From: Candidatus Kapaibacterium sp.
GTDB taxonomy: Bacteria > Bacteroidota > Ignavibacteria > Kapaibacteriales > UBA2268
Assembly: GCA_028376765.1 (NCBI GenBank)
Contig: JAONBD010000012.1
Location: 1-43,033, forward strand
Length of the DNA stretch: 43,033 nucleotides
Direction: 5' to 3'
Shown here: in pieces, positions 26,736-35,908 of the stretch
Numbering within the stretch: the stretch's first letter is position 1
Layout: each line of letters opens with the position of its first letter
The notes under the pieces: generated by a model
Seen by the model: only the letters and a program-made list of their open reading frames with translations
Databases searched by the model: none
What the model was told of the DNA's origin: nothing
Program-made: the position numbers and the translations under genes

Positions 26736-28451
26736 ATGAAACTATCAAAATACTATTTACCAACATTAAAAGATTTATCAGATGATGTACAAATGCCTTC
26801 TCATAAGTTAATGCTTCGAGCTGGCCTTATGAGAAACCTTTCTGCAGGTATTTTTTCTTGGCTTCCAGCTGGTTGGAATGTTATGAAAAATATTATGGAA
26901 ATCTTAAGAGACGAAATGGAACAAATTGATGCAATTGAATTTCACCTACCAGCTCTTAATCCAAAAGATATATGGGATTCAACTGGAAGAGTTGAAGCTT
27001 TTGGAGATAATATGTTCCACATTAAAAATAGAGAAAATTTGGTGCTTGCTCCCACTCACGAAGAAATAATGGCCTATCATGCTAAGCAACACGTAAATTC
27101 TTATAAAGATTTACCGATGGTTTGGTATCAAATTCAGAGTAAGTTTAGAAATGAACCTCGCCCAAGATCTGGTGTATTAAGAGGTCGTCAATTTTTTATG
27201 AAAGATGCTTACTCACTTGATAGTAGTTTTGAGGGTTTAGATATTAGTTATGAAAAGCAATATAATGCCTACAAATCAATTTTTGATAGATGTGGAATCA
27301 AATATTTTGTTGTAGGAGCTTCTTCAGGTGCAATGGGTGGATCAAAATCACAAGAATTTATGGTTGAAAATGAATTTGGGGAAGATGTTTGTGCTGTATC
27401 TGAATCTGGTGATGCCCAAAACTTAGAAGTTGCAACCTCAGTCGTAAGCAAAGTTGGTAGAATTGAAAATGAAGATAAAATTGAAGAATTTGCTACACCT
27501 AATTCTAAGTCAATAAATGATCTTATTACCGACTTTAAATTAGATGAAATGAGATGTGCTAAATCATTGATTTATATAGTAGAGAACAAACCAATCCTAA
27601 TACTAATGAGAGGTAATGATGAACTTGTTGAAGAAAAACTAACTGCTGTATTAGGTACAGGTAAACACAGGCCTGCTGATGATAAGGAACTATTGGAATT
27701 TACTGGTGCTAATGCTGGCTCAATTGGACCTGTAAATTTAAAAACTAAAATGAGAATACTTGCAGATAACTTACTGCAAAATTCAAATGGTTTATATGCT
27801 GGAGCTAATAAGAACGGTTTTCATTACAAAAATATTGATTTAAAAAGAGATGTAACTGATATTGAATACTTTGATTTTAGAAAAGTAAATGCGGGTGAAA
27901 TTTCTCCATTTGATGGTAAACCTATTAGAATAGTTAACGCTATTGAGCTTGGACATATTTTTAAACTTGGTACTAAGTATTCTGACAGTTTAGGAGCAAA
28001 GATACTTGATGAAAATGGCAAGGAAAAACCAATAGTAATGGGTAGTTATGGTATTGGCGTTGAAAGAATTATGGCTTGCTATATAGAACAAAACCATGAT
28101 GAAAATGGCATTATTTGGAATGGTGAGCTCTCTCCTTTTGATTTACATATAATAGCATTAAATCCTAAAAAATCTACTGAGGTAAGAGAATTATCTGAAA
28201 AGCTATACCAATCACTTTGTGCATCATATTTAAAGCCAATTTATGATGATAGAGATGTATCTGTGGGTATTAAATTTAAAGATGCTGATTTGTTAGGTGT
28301 TCCTTATCAAATTGTTATTGGATCAAAAGGCTTAGATAAAAATGAAATTGAATTAAAAAATAGAGCAACTGGTGAAAAGCAATCAATTAACATTAGTGAT
28401 ATTGAAATTGATGATTTAGTTGAAGATTTAATTCTTGAATTAGATTTGTAA
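26736..28451 (+). CDS. proS: Prolyl-tRNA synthetase, bacterial long form with editing insertion
   Basis: 571 residues, matching the ~570-residue bacterial type. It charges tRNA-Pro with proline. Class II motifs: motif 1 region (LRAGLMRNLSAGIFSWLPAG), LAPTHEEIM, motif 2 with RNEPRPRSGVLRGRQFFMKD, motif 3 GSYGIGVERIMA. The insertion domain (~230-385, homologous to YbaK/ProXp editing proteins, e.g. GANAGSIGPVNLK) is present, so mischarged Ala-tRNA-Pro can probably be edited in cis. The C-terminal anticodon-binding domain covers ~465-571. The 3' end overlaps the converging DUF3419 gene by 12 bp. Confidence 0.96.
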   Translation: MKLSKYYLPTLKDLSDDVQMPSHKLMLRAGLMRNLSAGIFSWLPAGWNVMKNIMEILRDEMEQIDAIEFHLPALNPKDIWDSTGRVEAFGDNMFHIKNRENLVLAPTHEEIMAYHAKQHVNSYKDLPMVWYQIQSKFRNEPRPRSGVLRGRQFFMKDAYSLDSSFEGLDISYEKQYNAYKSIFDRCGIKYFVVGASSGAMGGSKSQEFMVENEFGEDVCAVSESGDAQNLEVATSVVSKVGRIENEDKIEEFATPNSKSINDLITDFKLDEMRCAKSLIYIVENKPILILMRGNDELVEEKLTAVLGTGKHRPADDKELLEFTGANAGSIGPVNLKTKMRILADNLLQNSNGLYAGANKNGFHYKNIDLKRDVTDIEYFDFRKVNAGEISPFDGKPIRIVNAIELGHIFKLGTKYSDSLGAKILDENGKEKPIVMGSYGIGVERIMACYIEQNHDENGIIWNGELSPFDLHIIALNPKKSTEVRELSEKLYQSLCASYLKPIYDDRDVSVGIKFKDADLLGVPYQIVIGSKGLDKNEIELKNRATGEKQSINISDIEIDDLVEDLILELDL

Positions 28452-29543
28452 TAGTTTTTGGGCATGCAGGGTTTGATAGTAAGTTCCAACCCTGCTTGTT
28501 CCTATTTCTTCTGAATTTGTAAAAATAAATTTTTCTTTTATTTCATCGGGTAAATCAAAATTAGGAGAAGCTGTTCTCATTAAAACATGATTTATTGATT
28601 TATTTTTTATTATATCCTTCCATAAATCAACAACATAATTGCCTTTACCTAAAGACCAATCTTGATGGTCTAATAAATTTACTTGTGTTATTTCTTCATT
28701 TTCTATCACCTGATGTAATGGGTAATTATGAATTTTAATTCTACCAACTCTATCTCTAATTTTAATAAAATTTTTCTCATCTAAATAGGCTGGCTTAGCT
28801 AATATATCATAATAGCCTTGATAGTAAACTTTCCAATAATAATTAAATTTTGCTGGATTATTATTAAAGACCAAATTTAAATTCTTTTTTAAGTATTTAA
28901 ACAAACTTGAACCATTTAGCTTGGAGATTCGGTATTGGTTGTATGGCACACCTAAAAAATAATGAAACAAATAATTATCTAATAGTATTTTTACAAAGTT
29001 ATTCCAAAGATCTTTTTCAATTTCCGAATATAGGATTCTTTGATTTTCTAAGTTATTAGATTTAAATAATTTATCAATTTTTCTATATAATGATTTTCTT
29101 CTTTTTAGATATGAAATTACAAATGAAGATGCTTTGCCAGAAGCTCCCCTTCTGTAGTAGCTTTTTTTGCCACTAAAGTAATTTATGTTCTTATCCCAGT
29201 AGTTCTTAGAAATGGTAGTTAAATGCTTTCTGATTTTAGAAGTATAATGGTCTTTGCAATTTGGAGTGCCCCCCTTACCGAAGAATTCCCAAAGTAATTT
29301 ATAATCGTTTAATTTGAAAAGTACTATTTTTAATTCTAATACAGCATTTTGTGCTGGATTTATATCACAACAATGTATTTCTTTTGGGTCATCAAGTAAG
29401 TATTCCAATGAATTACAACCAGCACTTGTGATTGTAGCAACTACACTTTCTGAATTGATTTTTAGTAACTTTCTATCTAATTCTGAATCTTCCCAACAAG
29501 AATTAAAAATTAATTTATTTTTTAATAATAGTTCAAATATCAT
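28440..29543 (-). CDS. DUF3419/BtaA-like S-adenosylmethionine 3-amino-3-carboxypropyl transferase
   Basis: 367 residues from ATG 29543; the frame stays open to a TTG at 29606, but that would overlap the divergent gene, and the conserved start region IFELLLKNKLIFNSCWEDSE fits the ATG. The SAM-binding region is ATITSAGCNSLEYLLD followed by IHCCDINPAQNAVLELK. Characterised BtaA moves the aminocarboxypropyl group of SAM onto diacylglycerol, the first step of betaine-lipid synthesis. No btaB-like methyltransferase is nearby, and many DUF3419 proteins are uncharacterised, so the reaction is uncertain. The 3' end overlaps proS by 12 bp (convergent). Confidence 0.8.
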   Translation of the reverse strand: MIFELLLKNKLIFNSCWEDSELDRKLLKINSESVVATITSAGCNSLEYLLDDPKEIHCCDINPAQNAVLELKIVLFKLNDYKLLWEFFGKGGTPNCKDHYTSKIRKHLTTISKNYWDKNINYFSGKKSYYRRGASGKASSFVISYLKRRKSLYRKIDKLFKSNNLENQRILYSEIEKDLWNNFVKILLDNYLFHYFLGVPYNQYRISKLNGSSLFKYLKKNLNLVFNNNPAKFNYYWKVYYQGYYDILAKPAYLDEKNFIKIRDRVGRIKIHNYPLHQVIENEEITQVNLLDHQDWSLGKGNYVVDLWKDIIKNKSINHVLMRTASPNFDLPDEIKEKFIFTNSEEIGTSRVGTYYQTLHAQKLLQI

Positions 29544-29595
29544 ACTTTTTGCAAATATGTAAAATAAGATACTGAAAAATAGTATTTTTGCTTCT

Positions 29596-30273
29596 ATGTA
29601 TTCCAACTATGAGTATAAAATAACAAAATCGAATAGGAAATCTTATAGTATTTCTATTGATTCATTGGGGATTGTACAATTAAAGGTTCCAAATTTCTTA
29701 ACTAAAATTGAAATTGAATCATTACTAAATAAACACAATAATTGGATTGAAACAAAACTTGCAGCCCGTCTTAAAGCAAATAGTATCAATAATTTAGAAA
29801 AGTTAGTTAATTACTCTGAAGTAATGCTACTAGGTAAAAGAATTGAAGTAGTATTAGATGGCAAAACAATTGGAGCGGACCTTCAGGACAACAGGCTTAT
29901 AATAAATGAAACATTTAAACCTAAGTTAGCTAATTTTATTAATTTGTGGTTTAAAAAGTATGCTGCTAACTATTTCAATAGAGCTACCACTGATTTAGCT
30001 TCATTACATAATTTTAAATTTCAGAAAATAAAGCTTTCAAGTGCAAGAAAAAGGTGGGGCAGTTGTAGCAGTAAAGGATATATTAATTTAGCTTGGAGAT
30101 TAATTATGGCAAAGGAATCTGTAATAAATTCTGTAATTTTACATGAGCTAGTACATACAGTCCACATGAATCATTCTGACAAATTTTATCAATTACTAGA
30201 TTCTGTTGATTCAAACAGATTAAATTCAGACAAATGGCTAAATGAAAATAGTTACTTACTAAACCTATATTAA
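29596..30273 (+). CDS. YgjP/DUF45-like zinc metallopeptidase
   Basis: 225 residues. The C-terminal half carries LSSARKRWGSCSSKGYINLA, then the zinc site HELVH with a third ligand histidine in MNHSDKFYQLLD. This is the YgjP/UPF0758-unrelated DUF45 family of SprT-like metallopeptidases, often found near restriction or repair genes but also alone. No signal peptide. It starts 52 bp from the divergent DUF3419 gene and leads an operon with the aspartase fusion 3 bp downstream. Substrate unknown. Confidence 0.85.
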   Translation: MYSNYEYKITKSNRKSYSISIDSLGIVQLKVPNFLTKIEIESLLNKHNNWIETKLAARLKANSINNLEKLVNYSEVMLLGKRIEVVLDGKTIGADLQDNRLIINETFKPKLANFINLWFKKYAANYFNRATTDLASLHNFKFQKIKLSSARKRWGSCSSKGYINLAWRLIMAKESVINSVILHELVHTVHMNHSDKFYQLLDSVDSNRLNSDKWLNENSYLLNLY

Positions 30274-30276
30274 ACA

Positions 30277-32118
30277 ATGGATAATTTAAAAACACAAATT
30301 AAAAATATAGAATTGTTCTTGGAATTAACCGATGAACAAATTGAAATAATTTTACCTGAGTTTAAAATCTTGAAAAAAGATAAAGGGGAATATCTATTTC
30401 GTGATGGTGATGATAGACAAGGGTTAACAATTATTAGATCTGGTCATATTGAGCTAATCGCTGGTGGCAATGATCTTGAAAATGTTGTAACTACATTCTA
30501 CCCAGGGGATTTTCTTGGTGAGGGTTCCCTGCTCGAAGATTACCCCCATTCAACATCTGCTTATGTGACTGAAAAATCTGAAGTTATCTTCTTACATAAA
30601 AAAGATTTTGATTCAATTATGGATAATTATCCAAAAATTGCTTCACAGATTCTAGCTCAAATTTCAAAGATAATTTCAAGAAGGTTAAGAAAGGTAACCA
30701 CTCAAATGCTTGGTTCAGCTGCCCAATACTTATCTGGAAAAACAAGGGTTGAACACGATTTACTTGGCGAAAAGAATGTACCTTCAGAAGCATATTACGG
30801 AATACAAACCCTAAGAGCTAAAGAAAATTTCCCTATTACTAGTGTTCCTATTAGCCACTATACGGATATGATAATTACCTTAGCTCAAATAAAACAAGCA
30901 GCAGCTAGAGCTAATAGAGATATGGGACTGCTAGAGGAAAAAGTAGCTGATGCTATTGATATGGCTTGCGAACAGATAATTCATTATAAATATCATATTC
31001 ATTTTGTTGTAGATGTATTCCAAGGTGGAGCTGGAACATCAACCAATATGAATGCAAATGAAGTAATTGCAAATCGGGCTTTGGAGATATTGGGTTACGA
31101 AAAGGGAAGGTATGATATTATTCATCCTAATAACCATGTTAATCTATCTCAATCAACAAATGATGTATATCCTAATGCAATTAAGCTAGCTGCTTACTCT
31201 AAAGTTAAAAAGTTAATTTCTGAGATAGAAAAAATAAGTAAATCGTTTCATAAAAAAGGCAACGAATTTTCTAATGTAATTAAGATGGGTAGGACTCAAC
31301 TTCAGGATGCTGTTCCTATGACTCTTGGGCAAGAATTTGAAGCTTATGGAACTACACTTACTGAGGAAGTTAAAAAATTAAAAAATAATGCACTTTATCT
31401 GCTTGAAATGAATATAGGTGGAACTGCTATTGGAACAGGAATAAATGCAGATCCCAGATATGAAAAAATAGCTGTATGGCATCTTCAGGATATAACTAAA
31501 TTAAATATAGTAAATGCTGAAAATTTGGTAGAGGCAACACAAGATACTGGTGTATTTGTTCTGTTCTCATCGTTACTAAAAAGATGTGCAATTAAATTTT
31601 CAAAAATTTGTAATGATTTAAGATTGCTTTCATCAGGGCCAAGAGCTGGTCTAAATGAGATAAATTTACCTGCAATGCAACCAGGATCATCTATCATGCC
31701 AGGTAAAGTTAACCCTGTTATTCCAGAGGTAGTTAATCAAGTTTGCTACAATGTGATTGGAAATGATTTAACAATAACTATGGCTTCTGAAGCTGGTCAG
31801 TTACAATTGAACGTAATGGAACCTGTGATTGCACAATCACTTTTTGAAATGATGGATACAATGACTAATTCTATCAAAATATTAAGAAATAAATGTATTA
31901 ATGGAATTACTGCTAACAAAGATATGTGCATTTCCCACGTTCAAAATAGTATTGGTATCGTTACAGCTCTGAATCCTCATATAGGCTATGAACTTAGTTC
32001 TTCAATTGCAAAAGAAGCATTGAATACTGGTAAAAGTGTTTATCAATGTGCACTTGAAAGGAATATATTACCAAAAGAGAAACTTGATGAAATACTTTCA
32101 CCGGAGAAAATGGTTTGA
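30277..32118 (+). CDS. aspA: Aspartate ammonia-lyase with N-terminal cNMP-binding-like domain
   Basis: 613 residues, against ~470 for ordinary aspartase. Residues ~10-140 form a cyclic-nucleotide-binding-like domain (FRDGDDRQGLTIIRSGHIEL, FYPGDFLGEGSLLEDYPHST), followed by a helical hinge (QILAQISKIISRRLRKV). Residues ~158-613 are a complete aspartase: VEHDLLGEKNVPSEAYYGIQ, NLSQSTNDVYPNA, and the fumarase/aspartase signature GSSIMPGKVNP at 470-480. In the phosphate-binding cassette the usual Arg is His91 (YPHSTS), so classical cAMP binding may be lost. It deaminates aspartate to fumarate and ammonia. Its TGA overlaps the TTG start of dnaG. Confidence 0.92.
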   Translation: MDNLKTQIKNIELFLELTDEQIEIILPEFKILKKDKGEYLFRDGDDRQGLTIIRSGHIELIAGGNDLENVVTTFYPGDFLGEGSLLEDYPHSTSAYVTEKSEVIFLHKKDFDSIMDNYPKIASQILAQISKIISRRLRKVTTQMLGSAAQYLSGKTRVEHDLLGEKNVPSEAYYGIQTLRAKENFPITSVPISHYTDMIITLAQIKQAAARANRDMGLLEEKVADAIDMACEQIIHYKYHIHFVVDVFQGGAGTSTNMNANEVIANRALEILGYEKGRYDIIHPNNHVNLSQSTNDVYPNAIKLAAYSKVKKLISEIEKISKSFHKKGNEFSNVIKMGRTQLQDAVPMTLGQEFEAYGTTLTEEVKKLKNNALYLLEMNIGGTAIGTGINADPRYEKIAVWHLQDITKLNIVNAENLVEATQDTGVFVLFSSLLKRCAIKFSKICNDLRLLSSGPRAGLNEINLPAMQPGSSIMPGKVNPVIPEVVNQVCYNVIGNDLTITMASEAGQLQLNVMEPVIAQSLFEMMDTMTNSIKILRNKCINGITANKDMCISHVQNSIGIVTALNPHIGYELSSSIAKEALNTGKSVYQCALERNILPKEKLDEILSPEKMV

Positions 32119-33935
32119 TCCCACAAGAGATAATTGAAGAAATTAGGCAACAAGCTGATATTGTTGAAATTATCTCGGAGTATGTTCCAGGCTTGAGAAA
32201 AAATGGTGCAAATTATAAGGGCTTATCCCCTTTTTCAAATGAGAAAACACCTTCATTTATTGTTTCTCCTCAAAAAAATATTTTTAAAGATTTTTCAACT
32301 GGTAGAGGTGGTTCAGTTTTTCAATTTCTTCAGGACTACCTAAATATTAGCTTCCCTGAGGCTGTGGAATTAGTTGGTGATAAAATAGGTGTAAAAATAC
32401 CAAGAGATGGAACTACTAAAGCTGAAATCAGTAAATCGGAATTGATGAGAAGAGCATTAGAAACTACAGCAGAATTTTATCATAATAATGTGCAAAATGC
32501 AGAGATTGCATTTAACTATCTTCAAAAAAGAGGTTTTGGAGAAGATTTAATAAGAACTTTCCAAATAGGATACTCCCCAGACGACTGGGAATCAACATAT
32601 AAGCACCTGACCTCTAAAGGATATGAATCAAATATCTTAGAGGAAATCGGTATCATAAAAAAAACAAAACGTGGATCTTGGTACGACTATTATAAAGGTA
32701 GGTTAATATTTCCAATTAGAAATAAGCTAGGAAGAACAGTTGGTTTTGGTGGAAGATCACTTACTAAAGATAATTCTGGACCTAAGTATTTAAATACTCC
32801 ACAAACAGTTCTTTATGACAAATCAAAAATTCTTTTTGGATTGTTTGAAGCAAAAGATGAAATACGTAACAAATCGTCATGTATATTGGTAGAAGGTTAT
32901 GCTGATGTTGTAAGTTTATATCAATCAGGAATAAAAAATGTAGTAGCCTCTTCTGGTACTGCATTAACCAGTGGTCAATTAGATTTATTAAAAAGTTATA
33001 CTAAGAAAATTTTTCTGATTTATGATGCAGATAAAGCAGGAATAAATGCAGCTGAGAAAGGGCTTGAAATAGCTATTAGAAAGGGATTTGAAGTTTCTAT
33101 AGTAAAACTACCCGAAGGAGAAGATCCTGATTCAATTGTTCAAGAACATGGCAAAGCTACTTTTAACAACTATCTTAACCAATCATTAGATTTTGTAGAA
33201 TTTAAAAAGTTTGTATTTGAATGGAAATATGGTGAAATGGGAGTCACACATAGGTCTGAACTAATTAGAAGCTTAATTAGCTTAATAAGGGGTATACCTG
33301 ACCGATTTCAGCACTCACATTATATTTCTAGAGTTGAGATTGTACTTGGTTTATCAGAACTAGAAAAAAAATATTTCTTTGATGAATTACAAAGGTACGA
33401 AGACAAGTCTTCGGAAATCAAATATGTTAGTGGTTTAGAATCACCAATTAAAGAAAATTCATTTCAAAAGTTTGAAATTTTAGAAATTGAAAAAGCAATA
33501 TTAATTTTTCTATTAGATAAATTTAGGGAATTTAATGAATTGGTAGAAGAGTTTAGCCTAAGTGAAAATAATTTTATTTCAGAAGATGCAAGATATCTAT
33601 TTTCAATCTTTGATAATTTACCTAGAAATATAGATATTTTTGACTATCTTGATCAGGCTGATGAAATATCTAGCGATGAAAAGAATTATATTTTTGAATT
33701 AGCACTACTCAAGGAAGATTTCAACCAAAAATTGGCTGATGAAAAATCCATTGAAGTTTTACAATCAAATAAATTTATTAAAGATTGCTTAAATAAGCTA
33801 AAACTAGATATTTATGATAAAGAATATAACCAATTACTTAGTAAATTATCAGATGATGACAATAGCAATATTATGAATCGACTAAAAGATATATCAGAAA
33901 ATATTGAAAATATCAAATTGGAATTACTTGAATGA
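32115..33935 (+). CDS. dnaG: DNA primase lacking the CHC2 zinc ligands
   Basis: 606 residues. It makes RNA primers for replication. The N-terminal fold is recognisable (YVPGLRKNGANYKGLSPF, NEKTPSFIVSPQKNIFKDFS), but all four zinc-ligand positions are substituted: Ser38, Ser41, Asp59 and Thr62 instead of Cys, His, Cys, Cys. The catalytic core follows, with KSKILFGLFEAKDEIR and the TOPRIM acidic residues in VEGYADVVSLYQSG (~260) and LIYDADKAG (~302). A C-terminal helicase-binding-like region ends the protein. The start is TTG at 32115, overlapping the aspartase stop (TTGA). The 3' end overlaps the YbbR-domain gene by 4 bp (ATGA). Confidence 0.92.
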   Translation: MIPQEIIEEIRQQADIVEIISEYVPGLRKNGANYKGLSPFSNEKTPSFIVSPQKNIFKDFSTGRGGSVFQFLQDYLNISFPEAVELVGDKIGVKIPRDGTTKAEISKSELMRRALETTAEFYHNNVQNAEIAFNYLQKRGFGEDLIRTFQIGYSPDDWESTYKHLTSKGYESNILEEIGIIKKTKRGSWYDYYKGRLIFPIRNKLGRTVGFGGRSLTKDNSGPKYLNTPQTVLYDKSKILFGLFEAKDEIRNKSSCILVEGYADVVSLYQSGIKNVVASSGTALTSGQLDLLKSYTKKIFLIYDADKAGINAAEKGLEIAIRKGFEVSIVKLPEGEDPDSIVQEHGKATFNNYLNQSLDFVEFKKFVFEWKYGEMGVTHRSELIRSLISLIRGIPDRFQHSHYISRVEIVLGLSELEKKYFFDELQRYEDKSSEIKYVSGLESPIKENSFQKFEILEIEKAILIFLLDKFREFNELVEEFSLSENNFISEDARYLFSIFDNLPRNIDIFDYLDQADEISSDEKNYIFELALLKEDFNQKLADEKSIEVLQSNKFIKDCLNKLKLDIYDKEYNQLLSKLSDDDNSNIMNRLKDISENIENIKLELLE

Positions 33936-34870
33936 ATAAAAAATGGTATTCATCTAGTTCTTTTTATGGAGCATTTATTTTTGCAGTAGCCTTATGGGGC
34001 TATACATCTCTTAATGATATATATAATTATAATATTAATGTACCATTAGATTTAATTTTGCCTAGAAATAGGGCTTTGAGAAGCGATTTACCAACTACAA
34101 TTGGCGTTCAATTTCGTGGCTCTGGTTGGGATTTATTTAATATTAACTTTGGAAATAACTTAAAAGCAGAAATAGATCTTTCAGATAAAACTTTAACACA
34201 AAATAAACTAAATATTTCTAAAACTGATATGCTAAACTCCCTTAAAAGTTTAGGAAACTTAGAGGCGAGAAGTATTAATACTGACCCTTTTGATGTGTAT
34301 TATGGAAAGATTATTAATAAATTAGTACCTATTAAATCAAATTTTAATATTACTCTAAAAGAGGGATTTAAAATTACATCAGATTTAATTTTTAATCCAG
34401 ATTCGGTATTAATAAGAGGGAATGAAAATATTTTAGATACCATAAACAATTGGCCAACTAGTAATTATTCTTTCGACAATTTGGCAGTTGATTTAAATAC
34501 AGAAATAAAATTAAGTGATAGGCTTGGACAGATAATAACTAGAAATATTGATGCAACAAACTTGCAAGTAAACGTTAGCCAGCTTGGTTATATTGAATTA
34601 CCAGATATACCTATTGATATTATGGGTGGTAGATTAGAAAACAATAGCTATTTTATGCCCACAATTGTAAGTTTAAAAATTGAAGCTCCAATAGAATATT
34701 TAGAAAATTTAAACCCCGACAAAATTAGAGCGTACTTAGATTACAAAGAAATTATCAGTTCAAATCAAGGGATTGTACCAATTCATTTTGAAATTGATTC
34801 TATTTATAAAGTAGTAAAAAGTGATCCTAATTTTGTTTATATATTCAGAAACATTGCTGATAGAAATTAG
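33932..34870 (+). CDS. YbbR-domain membrane-anchored protein (CdaR-like)
   Basis: 312 residues with one N-terminal membrane anchor (~10-26, YGAFIFAVALWGYTSL) followed by periplasmic YbbR-like beta repeats (INVPLDLILPRNRALRSDLP, VPIKSNFNITLKEGFKITSD, LPDIPIDIMGG). In Firmicutes such proteins regulate the diadenylate cyclase CdaA; in Bacteroidota the role is mostly unknown, and no cdaA gene is in this window. It overlaps dnaG by 4 bp. The stop codon overlaps the stop of the converging gene. Confidence 0.82.
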   Translation: MNKKWYSSSSFYGAFIFAVALWGYTSLNDIYNYNINVPLDLILPRNRALRSDLPTTIGVQFRGSGWDLFNINFGNNLKAEIDLSDKTLTQNKLNISKTDMLNSLKSLGNLEARSINTDPFDVYYGKIINKLVPIKSNFNITLKEGFKITSDLIFNPDSVLIRGNENILDTINNWPTSNYSFDNLAVDLNTEIKLSDRLGQIITRNIDATNLQVNVSQLGYIELPDIPIDIMGGRLENNSYFMPTIVSLKIEAPIEYLENLNPDKIRAYLDYKEIISSNQGIVPIHFEIDSIYKVVKSDPNFVYIFRNIADRN

Positions 34871-35826
34871 TTTTTTACAAACTTAACTATCTCATTTGAT
34901 TCTAGTATGATAAAATACTGACCACTAGTAAGACTCTCTATATTAATATTACCATTATATAATGTGTCTATTACTTTATCACCTAATGAATTAAATATCA
35001 ACACCTTATCTCCATTACTTAAGTCACTTATTTTAATGTTTTGATAAGAAGGATTAGGGAAAATACTGATTTTATCTGAATAATTATTTATGTTAGTACT
35101 TAAATTGACATCAAAACTTTGTGCTTGATAAACTGTGCCATCAAGTAAATTTTGAACAAAAACTACTATCTTTAAATTATTAATATTTACTTCTGATAAG
35201 TCTAAGTTCTGATTTAAATTAACGGTTGCATTATTATCATTCCAAGTAATTTCAAATCCATTTGCATTATCAAACATATATCTTATTATGTCATAAAATT
35301 CTGTTTCACCATTTGAACCAGGAGATTGGTCATAGCTTACATAATCTTCTTTTATCACTGCAAATAATCGAGTGTTAGGGTTTTGAAGATTAGGATTATC
35401 ACCTACAATTTCTAAATCAGTATTTAGAGATAAATCTGTTCCATTTAATGAGTTATCTGAATTAATTATGATTTCAGAATCAGAATCTTCTGGCTCAAGA
35501 TCTAAAATATTTAATAAGTATCCTTCTTTTTTACCATTTACAACAGCTGTAGGAAAGCTATTGTTATTATAATAATCGGCCATTCTAGTTTTTACAATTT
35601 CATTAGCAAATATACCCATTGGGTCATAATGAGAATTGTCATGTCTTGGGTAGGTAATTATAATTGCATTATCATCAAGAGATTCTGCAAAAGGTTGGAA
35701 TGTCTTATGTGCTGCTGCACATGAAGAACATGAAGCACTTGATTGTCTTTCAATTAGCGTTACTTTTTTTTGTGTTTGAGCAAAAGCTAAGTTTAAACCG
35801 ATTATAAATAGAATTAATAATTTCAT
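34867..35826 (-). CDS. Secreted Omp28-like protein with CxxC motif and T9SS type A sorting domain
   Basis: 319 residues. It has a signal peptide (MKLLILFIIGLNLAFA) and then TLIERQSSASCSSCAAAHKT, a thioredoxin-like CxxC at the start of an Omp28-like domain. The C-terminal ~75 residues are a type A sorting domain (SIFPNPSYQNIKISDLSNGD, DKVIDTLYNGNINIESL, SGQYFIILESNEIVKFVKN), so export should be by the type IX secretion system. The molecular role of Omp28-family proteins is poorly known; a surface thiol-disulfide role is only suggested by the CxxC. Its TAA overlaps the TAG of the converging YbbR gene (TTAG). Confidence 0.9.
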   Translation of the reverse strand: MKLLILFIIGLNLAFAQTQKKVTLIERQSSASCSSCAAAHKTFQPFAESLDDNAIIITYPRHDNSHYDPMGIFANEIVKTRMADYYNNNSFPTAVVNGKKEGYLLNILDLEPEDSDSEIIINSDNSLNGTDLSLNTDLEIVGDNPNLQNPNTRLFAVIKEDYVSYDQSPGSNGETEFYDIIRYMFDNANGFEITWNDNNATVNLNQNLDLSEVNINNLKIVVFVQNLLDGTVYQAQSFDVNLSTNINNYSDKISIFPNPSYQNIKISDLSNGDKVLIFNSLGDKVIDTLYNGNINIESLTSGQYFIILESNEIVKFVKN

Positions 35827-35849
35827 TTTATTTCCTAAATTTTTATATT

Positions 35850-35866
35850 TTTGGTTACCAAACGTA
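35850..35866 (-). promoter_or_regulatory. Candidate -7 element overlapped by a palindrome, Omp28/T9SS gene promoter
   Basis: On the minus strand TACGTTTG (35859-35866) matches TAnnTTTG, 33 bp before the ATG at 35826. Overlapping its downstream edge is the perfect palindrome TTTGGT-T-ACCAAA (35850-35862), a placement typical of a repressor operator. Confidence 0.35.
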
Positions 35867-35908
35867 TTAACTAAAATTTAATTTCATTTGTAACTAAACA
35901 GTATAATC

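Noticed and set aside
29544-29606. N-terminal extension of the DUF3419 protein from TTG 29606
   Set aside because: It would overlap the divergent metallopeptidase start, and the conserved family sequence begins near the ATG at 29543.
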